The position numbers and the translations under genes were made by a program. From contig NZ_RJVB01000001.1 of assembly GCF_003751505.1 (NCBI RefSeq), positions 1-64,000 on the forward strand: 64,000 nt of DNA. Reading direction: 5' to 3'. This document shows positions 29,923-37,468 of this stretch, in pieces. The notes under the pieces are model-generated. The model saw only the letters and a program-made list of their open reading frames with translations, was not told where the DNA came from and ran no database searches. The DNA is from Erwinia sp. JUb26. Its GTDB lineage: Bacteria; Pseudomonadota; Gammaproteobacteria; Enterobacterales; Enterobacteriaceae. The first letter of the stretch is position 1. Every line of letters starts with the position of its first letter.

Positions 29923-30119
29923 GACGGTGGGCTGCCACGACTGGCGGGTCCTCGCGCCCCGCGTTGCGTGGTGCCCTCACTGCGTTCGTCAGCCGGTCGG
30001 ACCGGCTCAGACGGCACATCCGTGTGCCGACCGATCCTTGCGCCCGCGTCCTGCGGGCTTATCCTGGCTTCCTCTCTCCGTTCAGCGCTGTGGATTGCCA
30101 GTCGTGGCAGCCCCCCGTC
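29923..30119 (+). repeat. Structured 200-bp repeat, copy R2 (subtype A)
   Basis: Nearly identical to R1, about 420 bp further on. Arms are at 29923-29944 and 30098-30119, with one mismatch. The internal hairpins have the same stems as R1. The sequence between R1 and R2 is not repeated. Confidence 0.85.
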
Positions 30120-30313
30120 CGCTCCGTGACTGCTGTGCTGTCTTCAGGTAAAAGGATATCCCTGATATTTACTGGAGATACCAGATATCTGCCGATGGTG
30201 CGCGTTGCTGTGCCGATCGAGTTCTTCTTGTTATTCAGCTCTCGGACTTTCAGACATGCAGCCCAGTCTGTTCAGTGGCCTCTAAAAGCGACGAAAAAAG
30301 TCAGAAAAGGGCA

Positions 30314-30513
30314 CAGCCCTGGCGGCGGCTGAAGGGCAATCCGCAGCGCTGAGGTGGAAGCGGATGGCCAGGAGACGCCAGCAGGACGCTGGCGTCAGGC
30401 GGGGTCGGTACAGGGATGTAGCGTCTCCGCCGGTCCGGGCGGCCAGCAGCTGTAACCGAAGGCACCACGCAACGCGTGGCGCGAGGACCGCCCGGCAGCC
30501 GGCGGCAGGGCTG
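30314..30513 (-). repeat. Structured 200-bp repeat, copy R3 (subtype C, reversed)
   Basis: Opposite orientation to R1/R2. Arms at 30314-30331 and 30496-30513 pair at 16 of 18 positions and differ in sequence from those of R1. On the plus strand it has GACGCCAGC-AGGAC-GCTGGCGTC (loop 30383-30387) and GTACAGGGATGT (30408-30419) inside a hairpin. The latter is identical to the CsrA SELEX consensus RUACARGGAUGU as I recall it. Confidence 0.85.
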
Positions 30514-30724
30514 GGAACCAGGCCCGGTTTCGATAGCGATTGCCCTCTGGCGATAAGTTATAGCCTCCTTATGCAACTCCCCTTTATGCCGTTCAGGCCA
30601 GACGCCGGTGTTTTACGCACAAGTCCGGGTTTGCACTCTTCTTTCAGCAAAATGGATTGTCAGATAAGCGTTAAACCAGCTTGTTAAAGGTCTTTAAAAG
30701 CGACGAAAAAGTCAGAATGGGGCA

Positions 30725-30924
30725 CAGCCCTGGCGGCGGCTGAAGGGCAATCCGCAGCGCTGAGGTGGAAACGGATGGCCAGGAGACGCCAGCAGGACGC
30801 TGGCGTCAGGCGGGGTCGGTACAGGGATGTAGCGTCTCCGCCGGTCCGACAGGCCAGCAGCTGTAACCGAAGGCACCACGCAACGCGTGGCGCGAGGACC
30901 GCCCGGCAGACGCCGCCAGGGCTG
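30725..30924 (-). repeat. Structured 200-bp repeat, copy R4 (subtype C, reversed)
   Basis: Close to R3, with perfect 14-bp terminal arms (30725-30738 / 30911-30924). It carries GTACAGGGATGT at 30819-30830 and an AGGAC hairpin loop at 30794-30798. Six GGA triplets occur on the plus strand. R3 and R4 also share about 30 bp of left flank (TAAAAGCGACGAAAAA...). Confidence 0.85.
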
Positions 30925-31036
30925 GGAACCACGCACTCATCCCACTGCGAAAAATCGCATACGGCGGCGAATTTCCCACTCGCGCCAGAGCGCATCCCAC
31001 CGCTTTACACCTGTCCATCCACCCCCACACCGAACA

Positions 31037-31054
31037 GGTGACAGCTGTAACACC
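31037..31054. promoter_or_regulatory. Candidate AcoR upstream activating site for acoXABC
   Basis: GGTGACAGCTGTAACACC is a dyad holding GTGACA and TGTAAC about 80 bp upstream of the sigma-54 promoter. The TGTAAC/GTTACA motif recurs in a cluster upstream of the butanediol dehydrogenase promoter, the other expected AcoR target. Confidence 0.5.
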
Positions 31055-31128
31055 TCTTCATCTCCGATCGCCATCGCTGAGCAAATAACCACCTGAATCA
31101 CAATGTGTTAACTTTTATTTTACATATA

Positions 31129-31143
31129 TGGCACAACCTTTGC
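31129..31143 (+). promoter_or_regulatory. Sigma-54 (-24/-12) promoter of acoXABC
   Basis: TGGCACAACCTTTGC matches the TGGCAC-N5-TTGC consensus exactly and ends 34 bp before the acoX start, fitting activation by AcoR. Confidence 0.9.
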
Positions 31144-31177
31144 GTTATCTCTGCCAGTTGATAACGGAGAGACGCCA

Positions 31178-32212
31178 ATGATACACAGCCACGCGACACG
31201 CCCCTGGGTCGGCATCATCGCTAACCCGGTATCCGCCCGCGACATCCGCCGCGTCGTCGGCCACGCCGGCACGCTGCCGTTGTCCGAACGCGTCAACCTG
31301 TTGCTGCGTCTGATGGCCTCGCTGGCCGCCTGCGGTATCGGCGAAGTCCGCATGATGCCCGACCGCGAAGGGCTGCGGGCGCTGCTGTTGCGTGAACTGG
31401 CCCAGCGCCCGGACTGGCGGCTGCCGCAGCTGGACTGGATCCCCGGTGCGGTCACCGCCACCGTTCAGGACAGCTTCGAAGCCGCGAAATGGATGCAGCA
31501 GGCGGGCGCAGCCGCCATCGTGGTACTGGGCGGCGACGGCACCCATCGCGCCGTTGCGCGCCACTGCGGCGAAGTCCCGATCGTCGGCCTCTCTACCGGC
31601 ACCAATAACGCCTGGCCGGAAATGCGTGAACCGACGGTGCTCGGCCTGGCGCTCGGGCTTTACGCCAGCGGCCGCATCCCGGTTGAAAAAGCGCTGGTGT
31701 GGAACAAATGGCTCGACATCGTTATCACCGAAGCCGACGGATCGCTGCGCCGCGATATCGCGCTGGTCGACGCCGCTATCACCGGCGAACAGTTTATCGG
31801 TGCGCGATCGATATGGAGCACCGGCGCGCTCTCCCAGCTGTTTCTCAGCATTGCCGAACCGCAGGCGGTGGGGCTGTCGGCCATCGGTGGCCTGCTGCAG
31901 CCCGTTGGCCGCCGCGAAAACGGCGGTCTGCAAATCACCTTTGGCCCCGGCGGCTGCCGTCTTCTGGCCCCCGTCGCGCCCGGCGTACTCAGCGAAGTTG
32001 ATATTGCCCACTGGCAGCCCCTTGAGCACGGCGTGCCGCAGCCGACGCTGCTGCGCCAGGGGGTGATCGCCGTCGACGGCGAACGTGAACTGAGCTTTAA
32101 CCCGACCCAGCGCGTCATCATCTCCCTGCGCGAGCGCGCCTTCCGTTCCCTCGATATCAATGCCTGCCTGAACTACGCCGCCCAGGCCCAGTTACTGCGT
32201 CACGGTGCATGA
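31178..32212 (+). CDS. acoX: AcoX, NAD-kinase-like protein of the acetoin operon
   Basis: A 344-residue protein with an ATP-NAD kinase-like fold. The diagnostic GGDGTHRAVARHCGEVPIVGLSTGTNNAWPE holds the nucleotide-binding GGDGT and the following TGTNN motif. AcoX proteins are commonly encoded first in aco operons; the biochemical role is not established, and a link to cofactor supply is only suggested by the fold. The sigma-54 promoter is directly upstream and acoA follows 41 bp downstream, so it should be co-expressed with the acetoin dehydrogenase complex. Confidence 0.9.
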   Translation: MIHSHATRPWVGIIANPVSARDIRRVVGHAGTLPLSERVNLLLRLMASLAACGIGEVRMMPDREGLRALLLRELAQRPDWRLPQLDWIPGAVTATVQDSFEAAKWMQQAGAAAIVVLGGDGTHRAVARHCGEVPIVGLSTGTNNAWPEMREPTVLGLALGLYASGRIPVEKALVWNKWLDIVITEADGSLRRDIALVDAAITGEQFIGARSIWSTGALSQLFLSIAEPQAVGLSAIGGLLQPVGRRENGGLQITFGPGGCRLLAPVAPGVLSEVDIAHWQPLEHGVPQPTLLRQGVIAVDGERELSFNPTQRVIISLRERAFRSLDINACLNYAAQAQLLRHGA

Positions 32213-32253
32213 CAGTCCGCGATGCGTATCCACCCGACCATCTGGAGAACACT

Positions 32254-33252
32254 ATGAACACCAGAGAAGCAAGTAATCCGGGCAGCCAGCTCAGCGCCGA
32301 GCAGCTGCTCAATGTCTATCGTCGCATGCGGACCATCCGCGATTTCGAAGAGCGCCTGCACGTCGATTTTTCCCGCGGTGATATCCCCGGCTTTGTTCAC
32401 CTCTACGCCGGGGAAGAAGCCACCGCCGTGGGTATCCTCTCGCACCTGGGGGACGGCGATCGCATTGCCAGTACCCACCGCGGTCACGGTCACTGCATCG
32501 CCAAGGGCGTGGACGTCATTGCCATGATGAAGGAGATCTACGGCAAAACCGGCGGCGCCTGCAACGGCAAAGGGGGATCGATGCACATCGCCGATCTCAG
32601 CAAGGGGATGATGGGGGCTAACGGCATCCTCGGCGCGGGCGCTCCGCTGGTCTGCGGCGCGGCGCTGGCGGCAAAGTTTCGCGGTAAGGGCGAAATCGGC
32701 ATCACCTTCGCCGGGGACGGCGCAGCCAACCAGGGCACTTTCCTCGAAAGCCTGAACCTGGCGGCGGTGTGGAACCTGCCGGTGATCTTCGTGATTGAAA
32801 ACAACGGCTATGCCGAAGCCACGTCGCGCAGCTACGCCACGGCGGTGGACAGCTACGTTGACCGCGCGGCGGGCTTTGGGCTGCCGGGCGTGACCGTTGA
32901 CGGCACCGACTTCTTTGCGGTGTATGAAACCGCCGGAGAGCTGATCCGCCGGGCGCGGGAAGGCGGCGGGCCGTCGCTGCTGGAATGCAAAATGGTGCGT
33001 TTTTACGGCCACTTTGAAGGCGACGCGCAGACCTATCGCGGGCGCGACGAGCTGGAACATATCCGCGCCAATCAGGACTGCCTCAAGCTGTTCCGCGCCC
33101 AGGTGGAAGGCGCTGGCGTGGTCAGCGCCGCGGCGTTTAACGACGTTGACCGTGAGGTAGTCGCCCTGATTGAGCAGGCGGTTCAGGAAGCGAAGGCGGC
33201 ACCGGAACCGGATGCCGACGACCTGTTATCCGATGTCTATGTAAGCTACTGA
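32254..33252 (+). CDS. acoA: Acetoin dehydrogenase E1 alpha
   Basis: A 332-residue thiamine-diphosphate E1 alpha subunit. The HRGHGHCIAKG segment, GGKGGSMH-like GKGGSMHIAD and the TPP motif GDGAANQGTFLESLNLAAVWNLPVIFVIENN are clear. With AcoB it cleaves acetoin oxidatively and passes the acetyl group to the lipoyl domain of AcoC. The ATG at 32254 follows TGGAG; an upstream in-frame codon lies in the acoX end. acoB begins 10 bp after the stop. Confidence 0.96.
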   Translation: MNTREASNPGSQLSAEQLLNVYRRMRTIRDFEERLHVDFSRGDIPGFVHLYAGEEATAVGILSHLGDGDRIASTHRGHGHCIAKGVDVIAMMKEIYGKTGGACNGKGGSMHIADLSKGMMGANGILGAGAPLVCGAALAAKFRGKGEIGITFAGDGAANQGTFLESLNLAAVWNLPVIFVIENNGYAEATSRSYATAVDSYVDRAAGFGLPGVTVDGTDFFAVYETAGELIRRAREGGGPSLLECKMVRFYGHFEGDAQTYRGRDELEHIRANQDCLKLFRAQVEGAGVVSAAAFNDVDREVVALIEQAVQEAKAAPEPDADDLLSDVYVSY

Positions 33253-33262
33253 GGGTGCAATC

Positions 33263-34282
33263 ATGGCGCGTAAATTAAGCATGAAAATGGCGATCAACGA
33301 AGCGATCGATCAGGAAATGGCCCGCGATCCGAGCGTGATTATGCTGGGTGAAGATATCGTTGGCGGCATGGGCGGCGACGGCGAAAAGGATGCCTGGGGC
33401 GGCGTGCTGGGCGTGACCAAGGGGCTGTATGCCAAACATGGCGATCGCCTGCTGGATACGCCGCTGTCGGAATCGGCCTATGTGGGTGCGGCGGTAGGGG
33501 CGGCAGCCTGCGGTATGCGGCCGATCGCCGAGCTGATGTTTATCGATTTTATGGGCGTCTGCTTTGACCAGATCTTCAATCAGGCGGCCAAATTCCGCTA
33601 TATGTTCGGCGGCAAGGCCGAAACCCCGGTGGTGATCCGCGCCATGGTCGGCGCCGGGTTTCGCGCCGCCGCCCAGCACTCGCAGATGCTGACGCCGATC
33701 TTTACCCATATCCCCGGCCTGAAGGTGGTCTGTCCGAGCACGCCGTATGACACCAAGGGCATGCTGATTCAGGCGATCCGCGATAACGATCCGGTGATCT
33801 TCTGCGAGCATAAGAACCTGTACGGCCTGGAAGGCGACGTGCCGGAAAAACCCTACGCCATCCCGTTTGGCGAGGCCAGTATCGTGCGCGACGGCAGCGA
33901 CGTGTCGATTATCACCTATGGCCTGATGGTGCACCGTGCGCTGGATGCGGCGCAGCAGCTGGCGAAGCAGGGCATCGACGTGGAGGTGGTGGACCTGCGT
34001 TCGCTGTCGCCGCTGGACGTGGATACGGTGATTGAAACCGTAGAGAACACCGGGCGGCTGGTGGTGGTGGATGAGGCGCATCCGCGCTGCAATATCGCCA
34101 CCGATATCTCCGCGCTGGTCTGCCAGCAGGCGTTCAGCGCGCTGAAAGCACCCATCGAGATGGTCTGCGCGCCGCATACGCCGGTGCCGTTCTCGCCCTC
34201 GCTGGAGGATCGCTACATCCCCAGCGCCGAGCGGATTATGGAGGCGGTAAAACGCACCCTGGGCTACAGAGGAAAACAGTGA
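33263..34282 (+). CDS. acoB: Acetoin dehydrogenase E1 beta
   Basis: A 339-residue transketolase-like E1 beta subunit. Typical blocks are MNEAIDQEM-like MAINEAIDQEMARDPSVIMLGEDI, LDTPLSESAYVGAAVGAA, MTP-region AQHSQMLTPIFTHIPGLKVVCPSTPYDTKGML and the C-terminal EVVDLRSLSPLDVDTV. It forms the alpha2beta2 E1 with AcoA. A GAGGG site precedes the ATG, and its final base is shared with the acoC ATG. Confidence 0.96.
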   Translation: MARKLSMKMAINEAIDQEMARDPSVIMLGEDIVGGMGGDGEKDAWGGVLGVTKGLYAKHGDRLLDTPLSESAYVGAAVGAAACGMRPIAELMFIDFMGVCFDQIFNQAAKFRYMFGGKAETPVVIRAMVGAGFRAAAQHSQMLTPIFTHIPGLKVVCPSTPYDTKGMLIQAIRDNDPVIFCEHKNLYGLEGDVPEKPYAIPFGEASIVRDGSDVSIITYGLMVHRALDAAQQLAKQGIDVEVVDLRSLSPLDVDTVIETVENTGRLVVVDEAHPRCNIATDISALVCQQAFSALKAPIEMVCAPHTPVPFSPSLEDRYIPSAERIMEAVKRTLGYRGKQ

Positions 34283-35394
34283 TGAGCGAAGCAACAATCA
34301 CCCCGGTGGTGATGCCCAAGTGGGGGCTGTCGATGCGCGAAGGCACGGTGAACGAGTGGCTGGTGGAGGTGGGCGATGAGATCGTCACCGGCATGCCGAT
34401 TCTTAACGTGGAAACCGATAAAATCGCCAACGCGGTTGAGGCCACCGATGCCGGCATTCTGCGGCGCAAGGTGGCGGAAGAGGGCGACGTGCTGCCGGTG
34501 AAGGCGCTGCTCGGCGTAATGGCACCGGAGGCGGTCAGCGATGCGCAGATCGACGCGTTTATTGCGGGCTGGGTGGTGCCGGCGGCGGAGGATGACGAAG
34601 ACGAGCAGGTTTCAGCCGATCGTTTTATCGACGTGAACGGCCTGCGGGTGCGCTATATCCGCCAGGGGGAAGGCGATGAAGCGGTGCTGTTTATTCACGG
34701 CTTCGGCGGCGATCTGAACAACTGGCTGTTTAATCTCGATGCCTTCCCGGATTCGACGGTGGTGGCGCTGGATCTTCCCGCGCATGGGCAAACGGAAACC
34801 CGACTGACCGGCAGCGGCCTGAGCGATCTGGCGGCGTTTGTCGCTGACTTTATGCAGGCGGTGGATCTGCCCGCCGCGCATCTGGTAGGGCATTCGCTGG
34901 GTGGTGCCATCGCCGCGCAGCTGGCGCTGGATGCGCCGCAGCGCGTGCGTTCACTGTCGCTAATCGGAAGCGGCGGCTTTGGGGAAGAGGTGAATGAAGA
35001 CTACACCCAGGGCTTTATCGATGCCCAGTCGCGGCGCGATCTTAAGCCGGTTGTTGAACTGCTGTTTGCCGACAGGGAATTAGTCAGTCGCCAGATGCTG
35101 GATGATTTGCTTAAATACAAACGGCTTGATGGCGTCAGTGACTGTCTGCAACAGCTGCAGGACAGCCTGTTCGCGGGCGGGAAGCAGTCTGCACAGCCGG
35201 GTCTGCAGCTCAACGGCAGTGTGCCGCTGTTGCTCATCTGGGGTGAGGATGACGCGATTATCCCTGTCCGCCATGCCGATAATGCCCCAGAGGGTAGTCG
35301 GGTCGAGCGGATTAGCGGGGCCGGGCATATGCCGCAGATGGAGAAAGCGGCGGAGGTGAACCGGCTGTTACAGCAGCATGCTGATGGTGAATAA
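34282..35394 (+). CDS. acoC: AcoC, lipoyl-domain / alpha-beta-hydrolase acetyltransferase subunit
   Basis: A 370-residue protein with an N-terminal lipoyl domain (lipoylated Lys47 in VETDKIANAVEA) and, from about residue 113, an alpha/beta hydrolase fold with nucleophile Ser205 in GHSLGG. This two-part layout matches Pseudomonas-type AcoC rather than a classical E2 with a CAT domain. It accepts the acetyl group from AcoAB and passes it to CoA. The ATG overlaps the acoB stop by one base. No acoL (E3) follows; the general lipoamide dehydrogenase probably serves. Confidence 0.92.
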   Translation: MSEATITPVVMPKWGLSMREGTVNEWLVEVGDEIVTGMPILNVETDKIANAVEATDAGILRRKVAEEGDVLPVKALLGVMAPEAVSDAQIDAFIAGWVVPAAEDDEDEQVSADRFIDVNGLRVRYIRQGEGDEAVLFIHGFGGDLNNWLFNLDAFPDSTVVALDLPAHGQTETRLTGSGLSDLAAFVADFMQAVDLPAAHLVGHSLGGAIAAQLALDAPQRVRSLSLIGSGGFGEEVNEDYTQGFIDAQSRRDLKPVVELLFADRELVSRQMLDDLLKYKRLDGVSDCLQQLQDSLFAGGKQSAQPGLQLNGSVPLLLIWGEDDAIIPVRHADNAPEGSRVERISGAGHMPQMEKAAEVNRLLQQHADGE

Positions 35395-35403
35395 AGGTAC
35401 CCG

Positions 35404-36177
35404 ATGAAGGATGCTTTCCCGGCCGCCGATCGCGGCGGCTCGTTTTCTCTACTTTCTCCCCGGCTGACGTTCTGCGCCGATCCCACTCAGGCGGAGGCCG
35501 GGCTGTACGCCCGCGCTGCGGCCGGTGAAGCGGTGGCGCTGCTGTGGCATTCGCCGCCGTCGCTGGTGGTGCCGGGCAGCTATAAGCGCTTTGCCGGGCT
35601 GGACGAGGTAAGGGCGCAGTTTGCCGATGCCGGCTGCCCGGTGTTTTTGCGCAAGTCCGGCGGTGGGCTGGTGCCGCAGGGGCCGGGGATTATCAATATC
35701 AGTCTGGCCTATCCGATGTGGCGGACGCTGGGCGAGGCGGCCGAGGGGGTGTACGAACACCTTTGCGACATGCTGAGCGATGCGCTGCTGGATCTGGGGG
35801 TGCCGACGGGGTGGCAGGCGGTCGAGGGGTCGTTTTGCGACGGGCGGTACAATCTGGCCTGCGGTGAAGGTGAGTTGGCGTGCAAAATTGCCGGTACGGC
35901 GCAGTACTGGCAGTCGGTGGCGAATCAGCCCGCCGACGGGCCGCGCTGTCATGTGGTGCTGGCGCATGCGGTGCTGCTGGTGGATGTGGATTTAGCGCAG
36001 GCACATCAGTATGCGAACCGGTTTGAGGCGGCGCTGGGCAGCGGGCGTTTTTATCAGGCGTCGAAGACGGTGAGTGTGGCGCAGATGTTGTCGGATGCGG
36101 ATATGTATTTGCGGGAGGAGATGGTGGATGCGCTGCTGTCGGCGATTGGGCGCGCGGGTGTTCCGCGGCAGCGATAG
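35404..36177 (+). CDS. Lipoate-protein ligase family protein
   Basis: A 257-residue member of the BPL/LplA/LipB superfamily. RKSGGGLVPQGPGIINISLAYP is the lipoate-binding loop of LplA-like enzymes (RRxGGG there), followed by the lysine-containing NLACGEGELACKIAGTAQYW. It sits 9 bp after acoC, so it probably lipoylates Lys47 of AcoC. It is shorter than E. coli LplA (338 aa) and lacks its accessory C-terminal domain, so it might need a partner or act as a transferase. Confidence 0.85.
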   Translation: MKDAFPAADRGGSFSLLSPRLTFCADPTQAEAGLYARAAAGEAVALLWHSPPSLVVPGSYKRFAGLDEVRAQFADAGCPVFLRKSGGGLVPQGPGIINISLAYPMWRTLGEAAEGVYEHLCDMLSDALLDLGVPTGWQAVEGSFCDGRYNLACGEGELACKIAGTAQYWQSVANQPADGPRCHVVLAHAVLLVDVDLAQAHQYANRFEAALGSGRFYQASKTVSVAQMLSDADMYLREEMVDALLSAIGRAGVPRQR

Positions 36178-36188
36178 GGGTAATAATT

Positions 36189-36236
36189 GTTCGCTGGTTC
36201 GCTGGTTCGCTGGTTCGCTGGTTCGCTGGTTCGCTG
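36189..36236. repeat. 8-bp microsatellite, GTTCGCTG x 6
   Basis: Six perfect tandem copies begin 12 bp after the stop of the lipoate-ligase-like gene. Confidence 0.95.
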
Positions 36237-36255
36237 GCAGATCGGTGATCGCGCT

Positions 36256-36454
36256 GACCGGCGGGTCCCGCGGTCGGGCTGGTCCTCGCGCCACGCGTTG
36301 CGTGGTGCCTTCACTTCGTGCGTCAGCCTGTCGGACCGCCACAGACGGGCCGTCCTGGCCCGGCTGTGGCTTTCCCCCGCGTCCGTGCGGGTGAATCCTG
36401 GCTTCCTTACTGTGTTCAGCGCTGTGGATTGCCCGATCGCGAGACCCACTGGTC
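36256..36454 (+). repeat. Structured 200-bp repeat, copy R5 (subtype B)
   Basis: Forward copy with 24-bp arms (36256-36279 / 36431-36454) that match at 20 of 24 positions, two of the rest being possible G-U pairs. Internal stems differ from subtype A but still pair: CGGGCC-GTCCT-GGCCCG and CCCGC-GTCCGT-GCGGG. Confidence 0.85.
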
Positions 36455-36523
36455 TGCGCTTTGATGCGGGCATCGTCTGCCTGGGACTGGATAAGTAAGT
36501 TCTTTGGGAGCTGTTTCTACGTA

Positions 36524-36565
36524 CAGCGCTGCGGATTGCCCGATCGCGGGAACCGCCAGTCTGCG
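36524..36565 (+). repeat. Right-end fragment of the structured repeat
   Basis: Only the conserved tail CAGCGCTGCGGATTGCC and a right arm resembling those of R5/R6 are present; the internal hairpins are missing. It could be a deletion remnant. Confidence 0.6.
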
Positions 36566-36734
36566 CTTTGATCCCGGTGCCGTCTGCTGAGAGCTGAATG
36601 TGCGATGCATTTGGCGCTGTTTTGCGTTCAGCGATTCGGACTATCTGGGGGAGGGAACTTCGATCCGGCTAGTATGCTTGTGGCACACTTTCATATTGAA
36701 TTTGCTGAGTTCGCTGGCGGATCGGGGGATCGCG

Positions 36735-36914
36735 CAGATCGGTGGGTCCCGCGATCGGCCGGTCCTCGCGCCACGCGTTGCGTGGTGCCTTCACTTCGTG
36801 CGTCAGCCTGTCGGACCGCCACAGACGGGCCGTCCTGGCCCGGCTGTGCCTTTCCCCCGCGTCCATGTGGGCGAATCCTGGCTTCATTTCTGCGCTCAGC
36901 GCTGCGGGCATCGG
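36735..36914 (+). repeat. Structured 200-bp repeat, copy R6 (subtype B, truncated)
   Basis: Nearly identical to R5 in the middle. The second hairpin is CCCGC-GTCCAT-GTGGG, keeping pairing with a G-T. The tail stops at about 36910 and the right arm is lost. Confidence 0.75.
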
Positions 36915-36950
36915 ATTTGTGTCGTGAAAACAGCGAGCAATTTGCCAAAA

Positions 36951-37156
36951 GGGATGCAGTCCGTGCGGCTGGCGGGTAATCCGCAGCGCTGAGGCGAAAG
37001 CAGCAGGCCAGGAGATGCCAGCAGGACGCTGGCATCAGGCGGAGTCGGTACAGGGATGTAACGTCTCCGCCGGTCCGACCGGCCGGATGCTGTAGCCGAA
37101 GGCACCACGCAACGCGTGGCGCGAGGACCGGCCGCCAGCCGCACGGACTGCATCCC
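36951..37156 (-). repeat. Structured 200-bp repeat, copy R7 (subtype C, reversed)
   Basis: Reversed copy closed by perfect 25-bp inverted arms (36951-36975 / 37132-37156) whose sequence is unrelated to the arms of R3/R4. On the plus strand it has GATGCCAGC-AGGAC-GCTGGCATC, a C-G to T-A change on both sides of the R3/R4 stem, and the exact GTACAGGGATGT at 37048-37059. Confidence 0.88.
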
Positions 37157-37390
37157 GACCCGCAGCCTCACCGCGAATCCCACCCGACCTCCGGCCGCAC
37201 GGACTGCATCCCGACCCGCAGCCTCACCGCGAATCCCACCCGACCTCCGGCCGCACGGACTGCATCCCGACCCGCAGCCTCACCGCGAATCCCACCCGAC
37301 CTCCGGCCGCACGGACTGCATCCCAACCCGCAGTGCTACCGCGAATTCCACCCGGCCGACAGCCGCACGGGCTGCCTCCCACCCCGCAGA
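37139..37390. repeat. 56-bp tandem repeat, about 4.5 copies
   Basis: The unit (starting GCACGGACTGCATCCCGACC at 37141, 37197, 37253, 37309 and partly 37365) contains the right arm of R7. The first three copies are identical and the later ones drift. The 56-bp period is not a multiple of three, so the overlapping open frame is not a protein gene. There are no spacers, so it is not a CRISPR array. Confidence 0.9.
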
Positions 37391-37468
37391 AAATGCAAAA
37401 AAACCACCGTCGCAATGACAGTGGCTTTATCAGCTCTTCAACCCACCAACCGGTAGACTAACAAAAAC

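Larger units (their letters stand above)
29434..31128. other. 1.7-kb repeat-filled intergenic region between acoR and acoX
   Basis: No supported gene. The stretch holds a microsatellite (29443-29488) and four copies of the roughly 200-bp structured repeat: two forward (29504-29699, 29923-30119) and two reversed (30314-30513, 30725-30924). Several short frames here translate the repeat and share GPRATRCVVPS-like peptides, but the frame differs downstream between copies and no ribosome sites fit. The right end (31030-31143) is the acoX promoter region. Confidence 0.8.
36178..37468. other. 1.3-kb repeat-filled intergenic region after the aco operon
   Basis: No supported gene. It holds a microsatellite (36189-36236), structured repeat copies R5 (36256-36454), a right-end fragment (36524-36565), R6 (36735-36914, truncated) and R7 (36951-37156), and a 56-bp tandem array (37139-37390). 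Short frames through this DNA read the repeats and are not called. Confidence 0.8.

Noticed and set aside
30775-31041. Short frames through the structured repeats encoding GPRATRCVVPS-like peptides
   Set aside because: The shared peptide reflects the universal DNA block; frames diverge downstream among copies, no ribosome sites fit, and conservation follows base pairing rather than codons.
37139-37390. CRISPR array
   Set aside because: Units abut with no unique spacers and there are no cas genes.
37116-37418. 100-codon frame across the 56-bp tandem array
   Set aside because: The 56-bp period rotates the frame in each copy, so no peptide repeat is conserved; it reads as chance openness.
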